A stretch of DNA of 64,000 nucleotides from Dokdonia sp. PRO95 (GTDB taxonomy: Bacteria; Bacteroidota; Bacteroidia; Flavobacteriales; Flavobacteriaceae): the NCBI RefSeq assembly GCF_000355805.1, contig NZ_CM001837.1, positions 532,409 through 596,408 on the forward strand, in the 5' to 3' direction. The translations under genes and the position numbers were made by a program. Of the stretch, positions 1 to 9,124 are shown piece after piece; the stretch's first letter is position 1, and each line of letters begins with the position of its first letter. The notes below the pieces were generated by a model. That model searched no databases and had not been told where the DNA came from. It worked only from the letters and a program-made list of their open reading frames with translations.

Positions 1-1
1 T

Positions 2-2236
2 GGGTCTGATGTAATTATTGATACTACCGGTGTTGCTATCACAGACGCTATTGCTGGTAACCCTATCGCAACAGTAACAAACGCAGATGGAACAGAAGTA
101 AAAATTAACGAAACAGTAACAGAACTAGCAATAGCAGCAGGTGCACTTACATATGCAAATGAAGATGCAACAAATGCAAACGTAAACTTGATTTCTACAG
201 ATACAGACAACGCAGTAATTGCAGGAGCAGATGGAGCACTATTTGTAGCACAACCAGCAGCAGATGTCGTAACAGATGTGACGGACCTTAACGCTACAGG
301 AAACTTAATCGGAACTTATAACAATGAAGAAGGAGATCCTTTTGCTATTAACGAAACTGTAACAACAGTAACGGCAACAGCAGCAACAGGAAATACCATT
401 GCTACCTACACTAACGAAGATCCAGCAGCAACTCCAGTAAACATTAATGAAACAATAACTGAATTAGCAATATCTGCAGGAGCTCTTACATATGCAAATG
501 AAGACGCAACAAATACAGATATAAAACTAATATCAGGAGATACAAACAATGCACTAATTGCTGGCACAGATGGATCATTATTTGTAGCACAACCAGCAGC
601 AGATATTGTAACTGATGTAACAGACTTAAATACCGCAGCAGACACAAACCTTATTGGAACATATAATAATGAAGAAGGTAATACTTTTGCCATCAACGAG
701 ACTGCGACTACCATAAGTAATCTTAATGCAGCCACCAACAAAAATCTTATCGGAACCTACAATAATGAAGGTGCTACTTCTTTTGCTATTGAAGAGACAG
801 TAACGTCAATAACTTTTGACGACACTACAAACGAGTTAGAATACATAGATGAAACTGGAACCCCAAATCCAGTAGATTTAAGTTCGCTCGAACATACAGG
901 AACTGAAGGCTCTATTTTCTTTGCAGGAGCAGACGAAACTCCTACTGAAGATAATGACCAATTATTTTGGGATGCTGCAAATAATAGATTGGGAGTTGGT
1001 ACAAATACACCAGATAACAAGCTACAAGTATCAGGAGCAATTCGTTCTGCTGGATTTTTAAATTCTGATGGTAATGCCGGCGAGCCTTCTTATAGATTTA
1101 CAGATGATACAAATACTGGAATATACAGTCCAGCCGCAGACGAAATAGGTCTTACTGTTGGAGGTTTTGAAGCTCTAAGAATTGATGAAGAAACAACAGG
1201 CAACACTGTGGTGATAGTTAACCAAACACTAGACTTAGACGGCCCTGTTCTTGACGAAAATGATTTACCTGGAATAGCAGGACAAGTACTCACAGCTACT
1301 GCAACAGGCACAGAATGGGCAGATGCCGCAGCAGAAACAGTAACAACTTTCGCTCAAGACGACACCCCTACTACTACAGATGCTACGGCAACAGGAGAAA
1401 TCACTTACACAGATGAAGCAGGAGATGAATTTAAAGCACAAGTAGTAAGTGCAGATGCAGATAACAAATTAAGCGTGGGTACTGATGGTGGTGCATTCTT
1501 TGCTGGACCTACTATTTGTGCAGCTGGAAAGATTGCTGCTGGAGGATCGGCAGTGGCTGGATTTAATGCAACTGCTAGTTTAATCAATACTGGAGATTAT
1601 CAAATTACTTTTGATAATGACCTTGGGACCTCAAGCTATGTTATTCAGCTTACTATTACAGATTTATTAGGCGTAGGAAACGATGATCCCAACATTAGTT
1701 ATTATGATCAACAAAGCGATGGTTTTAAAGTAAATGTAGGAGATAATGACAATGGAGGTTCTGACCGTGCAGATTTTAACTCAGAGTTTATGTTTAGTGT
1801 TATCTGTCTTCCAGGTTTTGGGAATGGTGGCTCTACGGCAACAGGAGGAACAGGAGGAGGAACTCCTACTAATACTGCTTCTCCTACCCTTACGGAAAAC
1901 CAAAGTATTAATGCAAACAACTTTGCAGACATTAATACTTTCATTATTAATTTTAACCCTGGAAATGCTAATGCAGGATCAGCCTTTGAAATATTAATTG
2001 AAGACAGACCTTATGCCAATTTACCTGCTAATTTAACAGCATCCTCGAATCAAGGTCCTATAAACTTTACGGTAACTTCTGAGGATAATGGAGATGGAAC
2101 TTACAATCATCTTATTACAGGAATAGATCCGTTGCCATCTAATAATGATCCTGTAACATTTAGTGGTGATCAACCTTCACCCCAAGGCACTACATTTGGT
2201 GGCGCCTGTTCTTGTGTATCATTCTTTACCAACTAA
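2..2236 (+). CDS. Repetitive adhesin-like surface protein, 5' end outside window
   Basis: The reading frame is open from base 2 with no stop, so the gene starts left of the window and only its last 744 codons are visible. It is rich in Thr, Ala, Asn, Asp and Glu and is built of repeats such as GTYNNEEG and ITEL-type blocks; one block containing ALTYANEDATN and LFVAQPAAD occurs twice, 339 bp apart. A central part (GVGTNTPDNKLQVSG followed by RFTDDTNTGIYSP) resembles the region found in tail-fibre-like or S74-like surface proteins of Bacteroidetes. The C-terminal part is Gly/Thr-rich and has no type B sorting signature. It leads the plus-strand surface-protein run that ends at 6071. Function is inferred only as extracellular structure or adhesion. 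Confidence 0.7.
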   Translation, partial: GSDVIIDTTGVAITDAIAGNPIATVTNADGTEVKINETVTELAIAAGALTYANEDATNANVNLISTDTDNAVIAGADGALFVAQPAADVVTDVTDLNATGNLIGTYNNEEGDPFAINETVTTVTATAATGNTIATYTNEDPAATPVNINETITELAISAGALTYANEDATNTDIKLISGDTNNALIAGTDGSLFVAQPAADIVTDVTDLNTAADTNLIGTYNNEEGNTFAINETATTISNLNAATNKNLIGTYNNEGATSFAIEETVTSITFDDTTNELEYIDETGTPNPVDLSSLEHTGTEGSIFFAGADETPTEDNDQLFWDAANNRLGVGTNTPDNKLQVSGAIRSAGFLNSDGNAGEPSYRFTDDTNTGIYSPAADEIGLTVGGFEALRIDEETTGNTVVIVNQTLDLDGPVLDENDLPGIAGQVLTATATGTEWADAAAETVTTFAQDDTPTTTDATATGEITYTDEAGDEFKAQVVSADADNKLSVGTDGGAFFAGPTICAAGKIAAGGSAVAGFNATASLINTGDYQITFDNDLGTSSYVIQLTITDLLGVGNDDPNISYYDQQSDGFKVNVGDNDNGGSDRADFNSEFMFSVICLPGFGNGGSTATGGTGGGTPTNTASPTLTENQSINANNFADINTFIINFNPGNANAGSAFEILIEDRPYANLPANLTASSNQGPINFTVTSEDNGDGTYNHLITGIDPLPSNNDPVTFSGDQPSPQGTTFGGACSCVSFFTN
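122..707 (+). repeat. Two-copy in-frame repeat, period 339 bp
   Basis: A block beginning at 122 (ELAIAAGALTYANEDATN) recurs at 461 (ELAISAGALTYANEDATN), exactly 339 bp or 113 codons later. Each copy continues through LFVAQPAAD and GTYNNEEG. The copies differ at scattered third and first codon positions, so the duplication is not very recent. Confidence 0.75.
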
Positions 2237-2257
2237 TTATTTCTAAATTTTTCTAAA

Positions 2258-3526
2258 ATGAAAAAATTTATAAACATAATAATCTTAATGTTAGTTTGCA
2301 GTGTCGGTTATTCACAAACCACAGACCCTGCCCTATTAGTAAACATCCAAAAGGCATCTCAATCAGAAATTGATGCCTATGACCCGGCAGATCTAGAAAT
2401 AGGTATGCTAGTATACAATACAGATGTAAATAGAATATTCGAATATACGACATCAGGCTTTTTAGTAATACTAACCGATGTCGATGTATCTGAAACAGTA
2501 ACTACTTTTGTAGATAATGGTAATGGTACGGCTACGTACACAAATGAAAACAACACCGCTGTCACTGTAGGAATTGTAGGTCCACAGGGACCAGCAGGCG
2601 CAGATGGTGCAACGGGTGCAACTGGACCGCAAGGACCGGCAGGTGCAGATGGAGCAACAGGTGCAATTGGACCGCAAGGACCAGCAGGTGCAGATGGAGC
2701 AACAGGTGCAATTGGACCGCAAGGACCAGCAGGCGCAGACGGAGCAACGGGCGCAACTGGACCGCAAGGACCTATAGGTCCAAAAGGAGCTGACGGTGCG
2801 ACTGGGGCTACAGGTCCGCAAGGACCAGCCGGTGCAGACGGAGCGACAGGTGCCACTGGCCCGCAAGGAGATACTGGACCGCAGGGACCTACTGGTGCAG
2901 CAGGAGCAGATGGCGCAACAGGACCTACTGGACCTACTGGAGCACAAGGCCCTGTAGGACCTCAAGGACCAGCTGGACCCACAGGCGCTCAAGGAGTAGA
3001 AGGACCACAGGGACCCGTAGGACCATCAGGAGCATACACCGGATTTTTTATTATAGACAACAGCACATTAACCACCACTGGAACATATAGCCAGAGTATC
3101 ACAGGTATCCCTTTTGAGCCTTCGCAAGTTACTTTTAAGGCGCATCCTAATATAGGGACATTTAATATTAATGACGATAATGCGCTAGGAGCAAATAATA
3201 CTGGATTGCTAGAAAATACGTTTGGCGCAATGAATGGGTTTGCTCGAGCAGGTAGTCCTATTGCACAAGCGGTTATTTTTTCTGGCGGAAGTGGTAGCTC
3301 TATTAATAACATATCTAGATATGCAAATAACACGCAATGTATAGGCTTAAGATATACTAACAATAACGGTAATAATCTAGGTGTTATCTCAGCATCTCTA
3401 GCGAGCTTTACGGCTACAGGTTTTAATCTTAATGTAACTTATACCATAGGAACAACAGGAGGCCCTGCTTTTAGTGATGACATACTTGATGAGTCTGTTA
3501 TTGTGTTATTTACCGCCTACGAATAA
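2258..3526 (+). CDS. Secreted collagen-like (Gly-X-Y) repeat protein
   Basis: A 422-residue protein with an N-terminal signal peptide ending near GYSQ. Residues about 23-70 form a module ([30 protein letters not shown]) shared almost unchanged with the next gene. Residues about 108-258 are uninterrupted Gly-X-Y triplets dominated by [13 protein letters not shown], which should form a collagen-like triple helix. The last 160 residues form a domain shared with the product at 3533 (SQVTF, GFAR, CIG.RY blocks). It is followed after 6 bp by that paralogue, suggesting an operon. Likely exported and surface-associated; export route and partner are unknown. No hydroxylation or assembly factor is visible nearby. 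Confidence 0.85.
   Translation: MKKFINIIILMLVCSVGYSQTTDPALLVNIQKASQSEIDAYDPADLEIGMLVYNTDVNRIFEYTTSGFLVILTDVDVSETVTTFVDNGNGTATYTNENNTAVTVGIVGPQGPAGADGATGATGPQGPAGADGATGAIGPQGPAGADGATGAIGPQGPAGADGATGATGPQGPIGPKGADGATGATGPQGPAGADGATGATGPQGDTGPQGPTGAAGADGATGPTGPTGAQGPVGPQGPAGPTGAQGVEGPQGPVGPSGAYTGFFIIDNSTLTTTGTYSQSITGIPFEPSQVTFKAHPNIGTFNINDDNALGANNTGLLENTFGAMNGFARAGSPIAQAVIFSGGSGSSINNISRYANNTQCIGLRYTNNNGNNLGVISASLASFTATGFNLNVTYTIGTTGGPAFSDDILDESVIVLFTAYE
2582..3030 (+). repeat. Collagen-type triplet repeat with 45-bp higher-order unit
   Basis: The Gly-X-Y tract is organised at DNA level as near-identical 45-bp units encoding [15 protein letters not shown] or [15 protein letters not shown]. About four units follow each other from 2585 to 2764, then the tract becomes more varied. 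Such units are prone to copy-number change by slippage or recombination. Confidence 0.85.
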
Positions 3527-3532
3527 AAAACT

Positions 3533-4261
3533 ATGAAAAACAACCCTTTATATATAACTATACTTCTTGTTTTTGTTTACGCTTTCGCGAAAGCGCAAAC
3601 CACAGATCCTTCATATTTAGTTAATGTACAGAAGGCATCACAGTTAGAAATTGACGCATACGATCCGGCAGATTTAGAGATTGGTATGCTGGTTTATAAT
3701 ACAGATGAAAATAGGATTTTTGAATATACAAATAATGGGTTTTTGGAACTTCTTACAGAGAAGAATATATACACTGGATGGTTTATCATCTCTGGCGAAG
3801 GAGTGGTAACAGTAAGCGACATTCCATTTACACCATCACAGGTAACCTTCTCGGCAGCAGCAAATGTGGAGAGTCGGGATATTGATTCTGATAATGGCGT
3901 AGGAGACAATGATAGAGGTATTGACAACTCTTTTGGGTCAATGAAAGGGTTTGCAAGAGATGATGACGGCACAATAACGCAACAAGTGATGTATTCTGGA
4001 GGACACGGAAATTCTATAAATGACAACTCTAGATATGCCAGCAGTAGCAACTGTATAGGTATACGTTATGGTGACCAGAATGGAAGTAGTCTCGGAAAAA
4101 TAGAAGGAGCATTTACATCATTTACTGCAGATGGGTTTACTATTACTGTAAATTATACAGATGGTATAGTGACCGCAAATAGTACTAACCCATTAGTAGA
4201 CGTTCAACCTGGAGATGTAAATAATGAAGCATTACTAGTCATTTTTACGGCATATAAATAA
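3533..4261 (+). CDS. Secreted protein, collagen-free paralogue of the upstream gene
   Basis: A 242-residue protein. The signal peptide ends in A17-F-A-K-A21 followed by Gln22, a good signal peptidase I site. It then carries the same [30 protein letters not shown] module as the gene at 2258 and, directly after it, the same C-terminal domain (PSQVTF, SMKGFARD, YSGGHGNSIN, CIGIRYG). The collagen triplets that separate the two modules in the upstream protein are absent here. It lies 6 bp after the upstream gene and 3 bp before the next. Tandem duplication with gain or loss of the collagen stalk is the simple reading. No enzymatic motif is recognised. Confidence 0.8.
   Translation: MKNNPLYITILLVFVYAFAKAQTTDPSYLVNVQKASQLEIDAYDPADLEIGMLVYNTDENRIFEYTNNGFLELLTEKNIYTGWFIISGEGVVTVSDIPFTPSQVTFSAAANVESRDIDSDNGVGDNDRGIDNSFGSMKGFARDDDGTITQQVMYSGGHGNSINDNSRYASSSNCIGIRYGDQNGSSLGKIEGAFTSFTADGFTITVNYTDGIVTANSTNPLVDVQPGDVNNEALLVIFTAYK
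3580..3595. repeat. Palindrome copy 1 (16 bp)
   Basis: Perfect CGCTTTCGCGAAAGCG. It reads as A17-F-A-K-A21 at the end of the signal peptide of the gene at 3533. Confidence 0.95.
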
Positions 4262-4264
4262 AGT

Positions 4265-4918
4265 ATGAAACAAATATCCCTATATATTACAGCTTGCTTT
4301 TTTTTATTTTTTGCTTTCGCGAAAGCGCAAACATTAAATCCACAATTACTATTAAAATTGAATAATGGTACGACAGCAGAAATAAATAATACGACTGGCG
4401 CAGAAGCCGGTGTTATGGCTTATGACAGTGACCAAAAAATTGCAAAAATTTATGATGGCGCTACATGGCAAGAAATGAGTACACCATCTAGAGGAAGTAT
4501 AATCCTCAATAGAAATGGAGGGTCTGGAATACTTACCACCGCTAATAACACTTACTTTGACATGCCTATTAATGCATCACACATACAAGCAAACGAAGGA
4601 GGTTTATTTACTGTAGTTGGTACAGGCAAAATCAGAATTGAGCAAGATGGAATATATGCAATATCTGCATCTCTATCCACTAGCAATATGCCCATAGGCA
4701 ACACTAAATACATTTTGGCAGCACGCCGTAATAATTCTCTTATAGGATATTTATCTAGAGGCTCTGTCACATTAACGGGCCAAGATTATTGGGGATCATC
4801 CGGCACCATAACGTACGCTTTGAGCACAGGAGATGTTATAAATTTTCAATATGTGATTAACGCTGGAGGATCTAGCCTCAATGCAGTATTCACAAACGCG
4901 TCAATAACGAAATTGTAA
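4265..4918 (+). CDS. Secreted protein with a C1q/TNF-like jelly-roll domain
   Basis: A 217-residue protein with a signal peptide ending A17-F-A-K-A21 before Gln22. Residues about 23-65 are a shorter form of the N-terminal module of the two preceding genes (NPQLLLKLNNGTTAEI, MAYDSDQKIAKIYDGATW). The rest has the alternating strand pattern of the C1q/TNF fold: a DGIYAISASLS segment, then LSTGDVINFQYV near the C-terminus, which match the strand-and-turn positions of C1q-like domains. This fold call rests on pattern only. It sits in the same operon as its neighbours (3-4 bp gaps). Probably a trimeric surface or secreted component alongside the collagen-like protein. Confidence 0.6.
   Translation: MKQISLYITACFFLFFAFAKAQTLNPQLLLKLNNGTTAEINNTTGAEAGVMAYDSDQKIAKIYDGATWQEMSTPSRGSIILNRNGGSGILTTANNTYFDMPINASHIQANEGGLFTVVGTGKIRIEQDGIYAISASLSTSNMPIGNTKYILAARRNNSLIGYLSRGSVTLTGQDYWGSSGTITYALSTGDVINFQYVINAGGSSLNAVFTNASITKL
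4313..4326. repeat. Palindrome copy 2 (14 bp)
   Basis: GCTTTCGCGAAAGC; the left outer base is T, so the symmetry stops at 14 bp. It reads A17-F-A-K-A21, at the same residue numbers as in the preceding gene. Confidence 0.95.
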
Positions 4919-4922
4919 TACA

Positions 4923-6071
4923 ATGAAAAATATATTAATAATAATCATGGCTTGTTGTGGTTTCGCTTTCGCGAAAGCGCAAGACACCGCACATAATTTT
5001 GGTAATGTTCAGATTCATCAAAGTGGATCAATAGGCTTTCATGGTGATCTTGTGAATGACGGAGACTTTGATAATAATTTAGGTCTAGCGGGTTTTTACA
5101 ACCAAGACGAAGAACTATTTATTTTAGGAAACAATAAACCTGTTTTCTTTAACATGGAGGTAGATGTTCCAGAAGATCTCAACTTTGAGGTCTCTGTAGG
5201 TGTTACAAACTTTTTAGATTTTATAAACGGGAGAATCACAACCCCAAGAGAAGACTTAGGAATTAATCTTGACTTTACTAATGATGCAATTTACTTAGGA
5301 GAAAGTGATGACAACCATGTGGACGGTTATGTTACAAATCAAGGTAATCTAGAGTTTGACTTCCCTATAGGTGATGATTTTAAAATACGCCAACTCACAG
5401 TAGTCCCTCTAGATCCTGCTGGGGACGTGTATCAAGCAGCATATTTCTTTGAAGATCCTAATACTCCAAGTACGCTTTCTGGATCTTTTGATAGGGATTC
5501 TTTTCAAAATACATTATCTATTATTGATCCTAATGAATATTGGGATTTAAATGGTACGCTACCAGTACAAGCTAGGCTTACTTGGGATGAAGAAACACAA
5601 GTACCAGTACTTGCAGACGGCATTGAGTCTTTACGAGTTGTGGGCTTCTCTGAAGTTCTAAATAGATGGGTTGACTTAGGAAATACACAGATTACAGGAA
5701 ATGAAACTAATGGCCAGATTACATCTGACATTTTTGAACCAAATGGTTTTTCTGCGCTTACGCTTGGGTCTGTTTTGAGAGGAGGAAGCTCTATAAATGT
5801 TTACACTTTCTTTTCTCCTAATGGTGATGGGATTAATGAAACTTTTGTCATAGAAGGATTAGCTACCAGTCCAGACAATGAACTATTTATTTTTAACAGA
5901 TGGGGTGTAGAAGTTTTCTCGATGAAAAACTACGACAACTCTTTTGATGGAACCTCACAGGGAAGGGCAACTGTGTCTCAAGACGATAAACTGCCAGTGG
6001 GAACTTACTATTATGTACTCAAACTTAAAGATCAAAAAGATCTAGCAGGTGCATTTTATATAAATCGCTAA
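4923..6071 (+). CDS. T9SS cargo protein with type B (gliding motility-associated) C-terminal domain
   Basis: A 382-residue protein with a signal peptide ending A15-F-A-K-A19 before Gln20. The middle region is a beta-rich segment of unknown fold (VQIHQSGSIGFHGDLVNDGDF onward). Residues about 292-382 are a typical type B sorting domain: FFSPNGDGINETF, then ELFIFNRWGVEVF, and PVGTYYYVLKLKD near the end. Such domains direct proteins through the type IX secretion system, whose PorU, PorV and GldJ components are encoded at 38437-45367. Last gene of the surface-protein run. Its specific role outside the cell is unknown. Confidence 0.88.
   Translation: MKNILIIIMACCGFAFAKAQDTAHNFGNVQIHQSGSIGFHGDLVNDGDFDNNLGLAGFYNQDEELFILGNNKPVFFNMEVDVPEDLNFEVSVGVTNFLDFINGRITTPREDLGINLDFTNDAIYLGESDDNHVDGYVTNQGNLEFDFPIGDDFKIRQLTVVPLDPAGDVYQAAYFFEDPNTPSTLSGSFDRDSFQNTLSIIDPNEYWDLNGTLPVQARLTWDEETQVPVLADGIESLRVVGFSEVLNRWVDLGNTQITGNETNGQITSDIFEPNGFSALTLGSVLRGGSSINVYTFFSPNGDGINETFVIEGLATSPDNELFIFNRWGVEVFSMKNYDNSFDGTSQGRATVSQDDKLPVGTYYYVLKLKDQKDLAGAFYINR
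4964..4979. repeat. Palindrome copy 3 (16 bp)
   Basis: Perfect CGCTTTCGCGAAAGCG coding A15-F-A-K-A19 at the signal peptide end of the T9SS cargo gene. It is the third consecutive gene with the repeat in this position. Confidence 0.95.
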
Positions 6072-6138
6072 ATATTTCCCAAAAACGGACTTTGTTAGGC
6101 TGCTTTGCGCTTTATTTATATTTTTAAATAAAAAAGTG

Positions 6139-6420
6139 ATGACCATACAGCATAAAGAAAGAGAGGATAGAGGTGTCTTTTACATAAAGGGTGAAAATGG
6201 TATTATATCTGAACTCACATACTCTAAAGATGACAACTCTGTTATTACTATAGACCACACAGAGACAAAAATCCCACAAGAAGGGCAAGGTTATGCATCA
6301 AAACTTGTTGCTCGTACAGTAGCATTTGCAAGAGAACATAATCTTAAAATAAATCCGCTATGTCCGTTTGCAGAGGTTCAATTTGATCGTAACCCAGAAT
6401 TTAAAGACGTGCTTGCTTAA
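6139..6420 (+). CDS. Small GNAT-like N-acetyltransferase (YjdJ/COG2388 type)
   Basis: A 93-residue protein if it starts at the ATG at 6139; a GTG three bases earlier is possible but less likely. The sequence GQGYASKLVARTVAFAREHNLKINPLCPFA matches the short single-domain acetyltransferases that keep only the acetyl-CoA binding loop (Q/G-x-G-x-A/S) and the following helix. The substrate is unknown. Its stop codon overlaps the start of the next gene by one base, so the two are translated together. Confidence 0.75.
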   Translation: MTIQHKEREDRGVFYIKGENGIISELTYSKDDNSVITIDHTETKIPQEGQGYASKLVARTVAFAREHNLKINPLCPFAEVQFDRNPEFKDVLA

Positions 6421-7385
6421 TGACTTCTATTCTGGAAACAGAACGTTTGTATTTAAGAGCATTTACCTATAAAGATGCTATGCATCTTTATGCAATGAAT
6501 AATGATCCAGAGGTCATTAAATATACTGGAGATAGGGCATTCAAGAGTCTCAAGGAAGCCCAAGATTTCGTATGTGAATATATTAGGTTGCGCACTATTA
6601 AAGCAACCAAAAATTCATCAAAAGAATCTTTAGCGAGATATGCTGTGATTAGAAAAGAAGATGATGCTTTTTTAGGATGGTGTGGGCTTAAGCTTCACAA
6701 AGAAAAAGGAGCAGTAGATATAGGTTTTCGATTTTATAAAAAATACTGGAAGCAAGGATATGCTACAGAAAGTGCCAGAGGTTGTATAAGCTATGCTTTT
6801 TCTAATCTACAACTACCATTTCTAATTGCCCACGCACATGTAGATAATGCACAATCTCGCAAGGTTTTAGAGAAATGCAACATGATTGAAATAGAGAAAA
6901 TTGATTACGACAATAATCCTTCAATCTTATATCGTCTAGACAATGAGGATTACACGCTTCGGGAAATTGTTGCTCAAGATACTTGGCCGGTAAGACATCC
7001 AGTTTTACGAGCTGGAAGACCACTTAAAGATGTATATATGGAGGCAGATGAAAAAGCTTCTACCTTTCACCTAGGTATGTATCATAAGCACACCATTGTT
7101 GGTGTAGCAAGCTTTATGGAAGACACTCATGAGGCATTTACAGGCGTCCAAACACGTTTACGAGGAATGGCTGTATTACCAGAATATCGCAATAAAGGAA
7201 TAGCCGCACAAATACTTAATAAGGGTGAAGAAATCTTAAAGGGAAGAAAACGCACCATCTTATGGTTTAACGCTCGTACGGTAGCACTAGACTTTTATAA
7301 AAATCTAGGCTATACTATGATAGGAGAACAATTTGATATTCCGCAAGTAGGCCCTCATGTTAGAATGAAAAAAGACTTAATATGA
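6420..7385 (+). CDS. Tandem GNAT protein: RimJ/RimL-like domain plus second GNAT domain
   Basis: A 321-residue protein, about twice a single acetyltransferase. Residues 1-175 resemble RimJ/RimL enzymes (LETERLYLRAFTYKDA, then a YWKQGYATESARG acetyl-CoA loop and VDNAQSRKVLEKCNM). Residues about 180-321 form a second GNAT fold with its own loop (GMAVLPEYRNKGIAAQIL) and a terminal ALDFYKNLGYTMIGEQF segment. Both loops look intact. It overlaps the genes on both sides (TAATG upstream, ATGA downstream). The fusion suggests two related acetylations or one catalytic and one structural domain; substrates cannot be told from sequence. Confidence 0.8.
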   Translation: MTSILETERLYLRAFTYKDAMHLYAMNNDPEVIKYTGDRAFKSLKEAQDFVCEYIRLRTIKATKNSSKESLARYAVIRKEDDAFLGWCGLKLHKEKGAVDIGFRFYKKYWKQGYATESARGCISYAFSNLQLPFLIAHAHVDNAQSRKVLEKCNMIEIEKIDYDNNPSILYRLDNEDYTLREIVAQDTWPVRHPVLRAGRPLKDVYMEADEKASTFHLGMYHKHTIVGVASFMEDTHEAFTGVQTRLRGMAVLPEYRNKGIAAQILNKGEEILKGRKRTILWFNARTVALDFYKNLGYTMIGEQFDIPQVGPHVRMKKDLI

Positions 7386-8119
7386 ACAGACGCACATTTT
7401 CAAAATTAACATTACTAGGAGCCGTTGCTGCTTCCCTCCCACTTCCCGCAACGACTTCAATTTTTCAAGGTATTTCTGAAGATGAATTACTTGGTAAAGG
7501 TGCTCCACTTCTTACTAAGACCTCAGCATACCGACTTCGGCCGGAAGCTGCGGTTGCTTATGAAGAGATGAAAAGTGCGGCGCTTAAGGAAGGAATCAAA
7601 TTCCAGGTAGTATCTAGCTATAGAGATTATAACCACCAAAATAGAATCTGGGAACGCAAGTACAAACGCTTTCGCGAAAGCGGACTCAAACCTACTGCGG
7701 CAATTGAAAAAATAATTAAATACTCTACCATCCCTGGAACTTCAAGACATCACTGGGGCACAGATATAGATATTGTAGACGCCACTCCAAAAGTTTCTGG
7801 AGGACTACTCGTACCATCTAAATTTCATGGCAATGGTCCCTTCTGCAAGTTTAAAGAATGGATGGATAAGAACGCAAATACCTACGGCTTTTACTTGGTC
7901 TACACAGATGACCAAAATCGTAAAGGTTTTAACTATGAGCCTTGGCATTACAGTTTTAAAAGCTTATCCCTTAACTATCTTAAGAAATATCAAGAGTTGC
8001 CTATTAAAAACAAATTACAATCGGCTAAACTATTAGGAAGTGAGCATTTTACAGAGGCGTTTATAGATCGCTATCTTCAGGATAATGTAATGGATATTAA
8101 TCCAGCTTTACTCACTTAA
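7382..8119 (+). CDS. M15 family D-alanyl-D-alanine carboxypeptidase (VanY-like)
   Basis: A 245-residue exported peptidase that should trim the terminal D-Ala of peptidoglycan stem peptides. The N-terminus (MNRRTFSKLTLLGAVAASLPLPA) looks like a twin-arginine or Sec signal. The zinc site is visible as SRHHWGTDIDI, matching SxHxxGxAxD, with a second histidine in EPWHYSF; SSYRDYNHQ is the usual family block. The start overlaps the previous stop as ATGA. The 3' end overlaps the convergent TPR gene by 4 bp. A palindrome copy lies inside as R96-F-R-E-S100. Confidence 0.85.
   Translation: MNRRTFSKLTLLGAVAASLPLPATTSIFQGISEDELLGKGAPLLTKTSAYRLRPEAAVAYEEMKSAALKEGIKFQVVSSYRDYNHQNRIWERKYKRFRESGLKPTAAIEKIIKYSTIPGTSRHHWGTDIDIVDATPKVSGGLLVPSKFHGNGPFCKFKEWMDKNANTYGFYLVYTDDQNRKGFNYEPWHYSFKSLSLNYLKKYQELPIKNKLQSAKLLGSEHFTEAFIDRYLQDNVMDINPALLT
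7667..7682. repeat. Palindrome copy 4 (16 bp)
   Basis: Perfect copy in the VanY-like gene, read in the frame Arg-Phe-Arg-Glu-Ser (residues 96-100). It is the only intact copy in this frame. Confidence 0.95.
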
Positions 8120-9078
8120 AGCAACTGGATCTCCTTGCGTTCTAGCAATGCTTCCTTAAAGTCAGAGCGGCTAGCTAAGGCTTTGCCTATCCATTGCTGT
8201 GCTTTTATTTTATCTCCTTTATGCTTGTAAATCTGCGCTAGACGCAAGTAAGCCCAGTCTTTTGGGACTCCGTCTTTGGCTGTATAATTATCAATATATT
8301 TATGTAAACAAGATATTCCTTGATCTAGGCCTATACCGTATTGACCAGCGATTTTTCCAAACTGATAATGCAATCTATTATCTTCCTTATGCTTGCTCTG
8401 AGCAGCCTGCACTGTAGCAAGTGCATCTTCTGGTTTATTGTTTTTTTCGTAATGCTCCTGTAATTTTTGGTAGCAGGTTACAGAACCACCTACTTGAACT
8501 GCCTTTCTATAATTCACCTCTGCATCATTAGGACGATCATTATATTCTGCAATATACCCATGCGCTAGATACCCGTCTACTGGTGATATATTTGCAAGCT
8601 GATCTGCATATTTCATGGCTTTATCTTCACTTCCACCTATAATACTTGGTAACTGGATGTAAAACTCAATAAGCGCCCATCTGGCTTCAATATGTTTTGG
8701 GTCTAGTGAAGCGGCCGTTTCAAACGACTTCTTTATATCACCTATCATGGTCGCCGCTCTCAATTTATTTACCGCTAGCGCTTTCATACCCATCACACCA
8801 CCATATTTATAATGATAGTTTGCATTCTTAGGAGACTGCTCAACTAGTTGCTCATAATATGATATTGCTTCATTCCAGTTTTCGGCATAGCCTTCTATAT
8901 CGCCTAGATATTCGATAGTTTTTGCATGAGTGGGATGCGTAGATAAGTATGTTTTGAAAAATGGCTTTGCTTGTTGATATTGTTCTTTCTTAAAAAGAGT
9001 TTCCGCTTTCGCGAAAGCGGTATCATTTTGCGCTACCACAAAAAGAGGAAAACACAATAAGAGAATCCATTTTATCAT
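8116..9078 (-). CDS. Secreted TPR-repeat protein
   Basis: The ATG at 9078 gives a good signal peptide (MIKWILLLCFPLFVVAQ); a longer frame to 9117 adds an unlikely N-terminus. The mature part, 320 residues, is made of helical tetratricopeptide-like pairs, for example AETLFKKEQYQQAKPFFKTYLSTHP, WNEAISYYEQLVEQSPKNA and WAYLRLAQIYKHKGDKIKAQQW. Such proteins act as periplasmic scaffolds; partners are unknown. The adjacent lipoprotein gene upstream (start 9649) is in the same direction with a 46-bp gap. Confidence 0.8.
   Translation of the reverse strand: MIKWILLLCFPLFVVAQNDTAFAKAETLFKKEQYQQAKPFFKTYLSTHPTHAKTIEYLGDIEGYAENWNEAISYYEQLVEQSPKNANYHYKYGGVMGMKALAVNKLRAATMIGDIKKSFETAASLDPKHIEARWALIEFYIQLPSIIGGSEDKAMKYADQLANISPVDGYLAHGYIAEYNDRPNDAEVNYRKAVQVGGSVTCYQKLQEHYEKNNKPEDALATVQAAQSKHKEDNRLHYQFGKIAGQYGIGLDQGISCLHKYIDNYTAKDGVPKDWAYLRLAQIYKHKGDKIKAQQWIGKALASRSDFKEALLERKEIQLL
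9004..9019. repeat. Palindrome copy 5 (16 bp)
   Basis: Perfect copy in the TPR gene, coding A21-F-A-K-A25 four residues after the predicted signal cleavage. Confidence 0.95.
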
Positions 9079-9124
9079 TTTCAAATTTTTATCAAATATA
9101 TACCAATATGATGCCAAAACTGAT

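Noticed and set aside
2585-2764. Regular 45-bp repeats as a possible CRISPR array
   Set aside because: They are contiguous, in frame and encode collagen triplets; there are no unique spacers.
2377-2992. Long minus-strand frames (159 and 173 residues) opposite the collagen-like gene
   Set aside because: They are mirror images of the Gly-X-Y repeat (Pro-Ala-Pro and Cys-Ser-Arg rich), open only because the repeat lacks stops on the other strand.
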